From the NCBI GenBank assembly GCA_026770615.1, contig MU631877.1, positions 11,905-27,288 of the forward strand: a stretch of 15,384 bases of DNA, read 5' to 3'. This DNA is from Pavlovales sp. CCMP2436 (lineage: Eukaryota; Haptophyta; Pavlovophyceae; Pavlovales). A program made the translations under genes and the position numbers. Positions 15,256-15,384 of this stretch are shown piece by piece. The notes below the pieces were generated by a model that had not been told where the DNA came from, searched no databases, and saw nothing but the letters and a program-made list of their open reading frames with translations. Position 1 is the first letter of the stretch, and each line of letters opens with the position of its first letter.

Positions 15256-15318
15256 AGAATTAAATATTTCCCATGTAGTATGTCTCATCGCGAGACTTCA
15301 TGGGAAATATTTAATTCT
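15256..15318. repeat. Hairpin with 20-bp perfect stem and nested inner stem
   Basis: The arms 15256-15275 and 15299-15318 are exact inverted copies (agaattaaatatttcccatg). Inside, gtctc (15282-15286) and gagac (15292-15296) form a second stem. Such a structure could be a foldback-element end or a strong RNA hairpin in the intron. Confidence 0.85.
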
Positions 15319-15384
15319 GCGATGACCTATCTAACATGGCTTTCGCCTACCTACCCCCCCCCCACCACTCACTTACCCACTGAC
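15319..15384 (+). other. C-rich tract, probable branch/pyrimidine region of USP intron 3
   Basis: The window ends ctaccccccccccaccactc then acttacccactgac. Other introns here end in the same way (before 58, 623 and 5001: C-runs, then tgacag or taacag). The next USP exon may therefore begin just beyond the window. Confidence 0.35.

Overview
The window is nuclear DNA of an intron-bearing eukaryote. It shows GT-AG introns, GC-rich codon use, very C-rich 3' splice-site tracts, dense CA, TA and CAA microsatellites and many small transposon-like elements. A unicellular alga or similar protist with a repeat-rich genome fits best, but the lineage cannot be fixed from the sequence alone. Three protein-coding genes are supported, two of them cut by the window edges.

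(1) 58-5126, plus strand: the last six exons of an ASCC3/Slh1-type Ski2-like helicase (final Sec63-like unit, about 216 residues, ending in a natural stop). (2) 11837-12915, minus strand: a complete two-exon gene for a 201-residue protein I do not recognise. (3) 13411 to the right edge, plus strand: the 5' part of a ubiquitin-specific protease (USP4/11/15-like) with the Cys box and two following catalytic-domain exons. Genes 2 and 3 are divergent, with 495 bp between their start codons.

The most striking feature is the make-up of the introns in genes 1 and 2. They are filled with decayed, same-orientation copies of the neighbouring exon edge, splice site included, separated by C-rich or CA/CAA microsatellite. 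In the helicase gene five visible exons have such copies, including a 127-bp-period array before exon 3 and four relics before the GWW exon. In gene 2 the first exon's tail plus its GTGCGC donor is present four times, at spacings (69, 78, 72) that are all multiples of three. This looks like intron growth by repeated local duplication of exon-intron junctions, with possible alternative splicing as a by-product.

The 6.7 kb between genes 1 and 2 holds no convincing intact gene. It holds transposon debris: one of two inverted copies of what looks like a non-LTR retrotransposon C-terminus (the pair flanks the helicase's last exon), a foldback element with a TA-rich centre, two of three members of a MITE-like family with CAGGGGATCGC termini next to TA (the third is inside a helicase intron), a decayed OTU-like cysteine protease frame, a tRNA-like Pol III A/B-box sequence and a 448-bp foldback. 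The last kilobase, probably USP intron 3, is occupied by another long inverted repeat and three strong hairpins. The window ends in a C-rich tract that looks like the start of the next 3' splice site.
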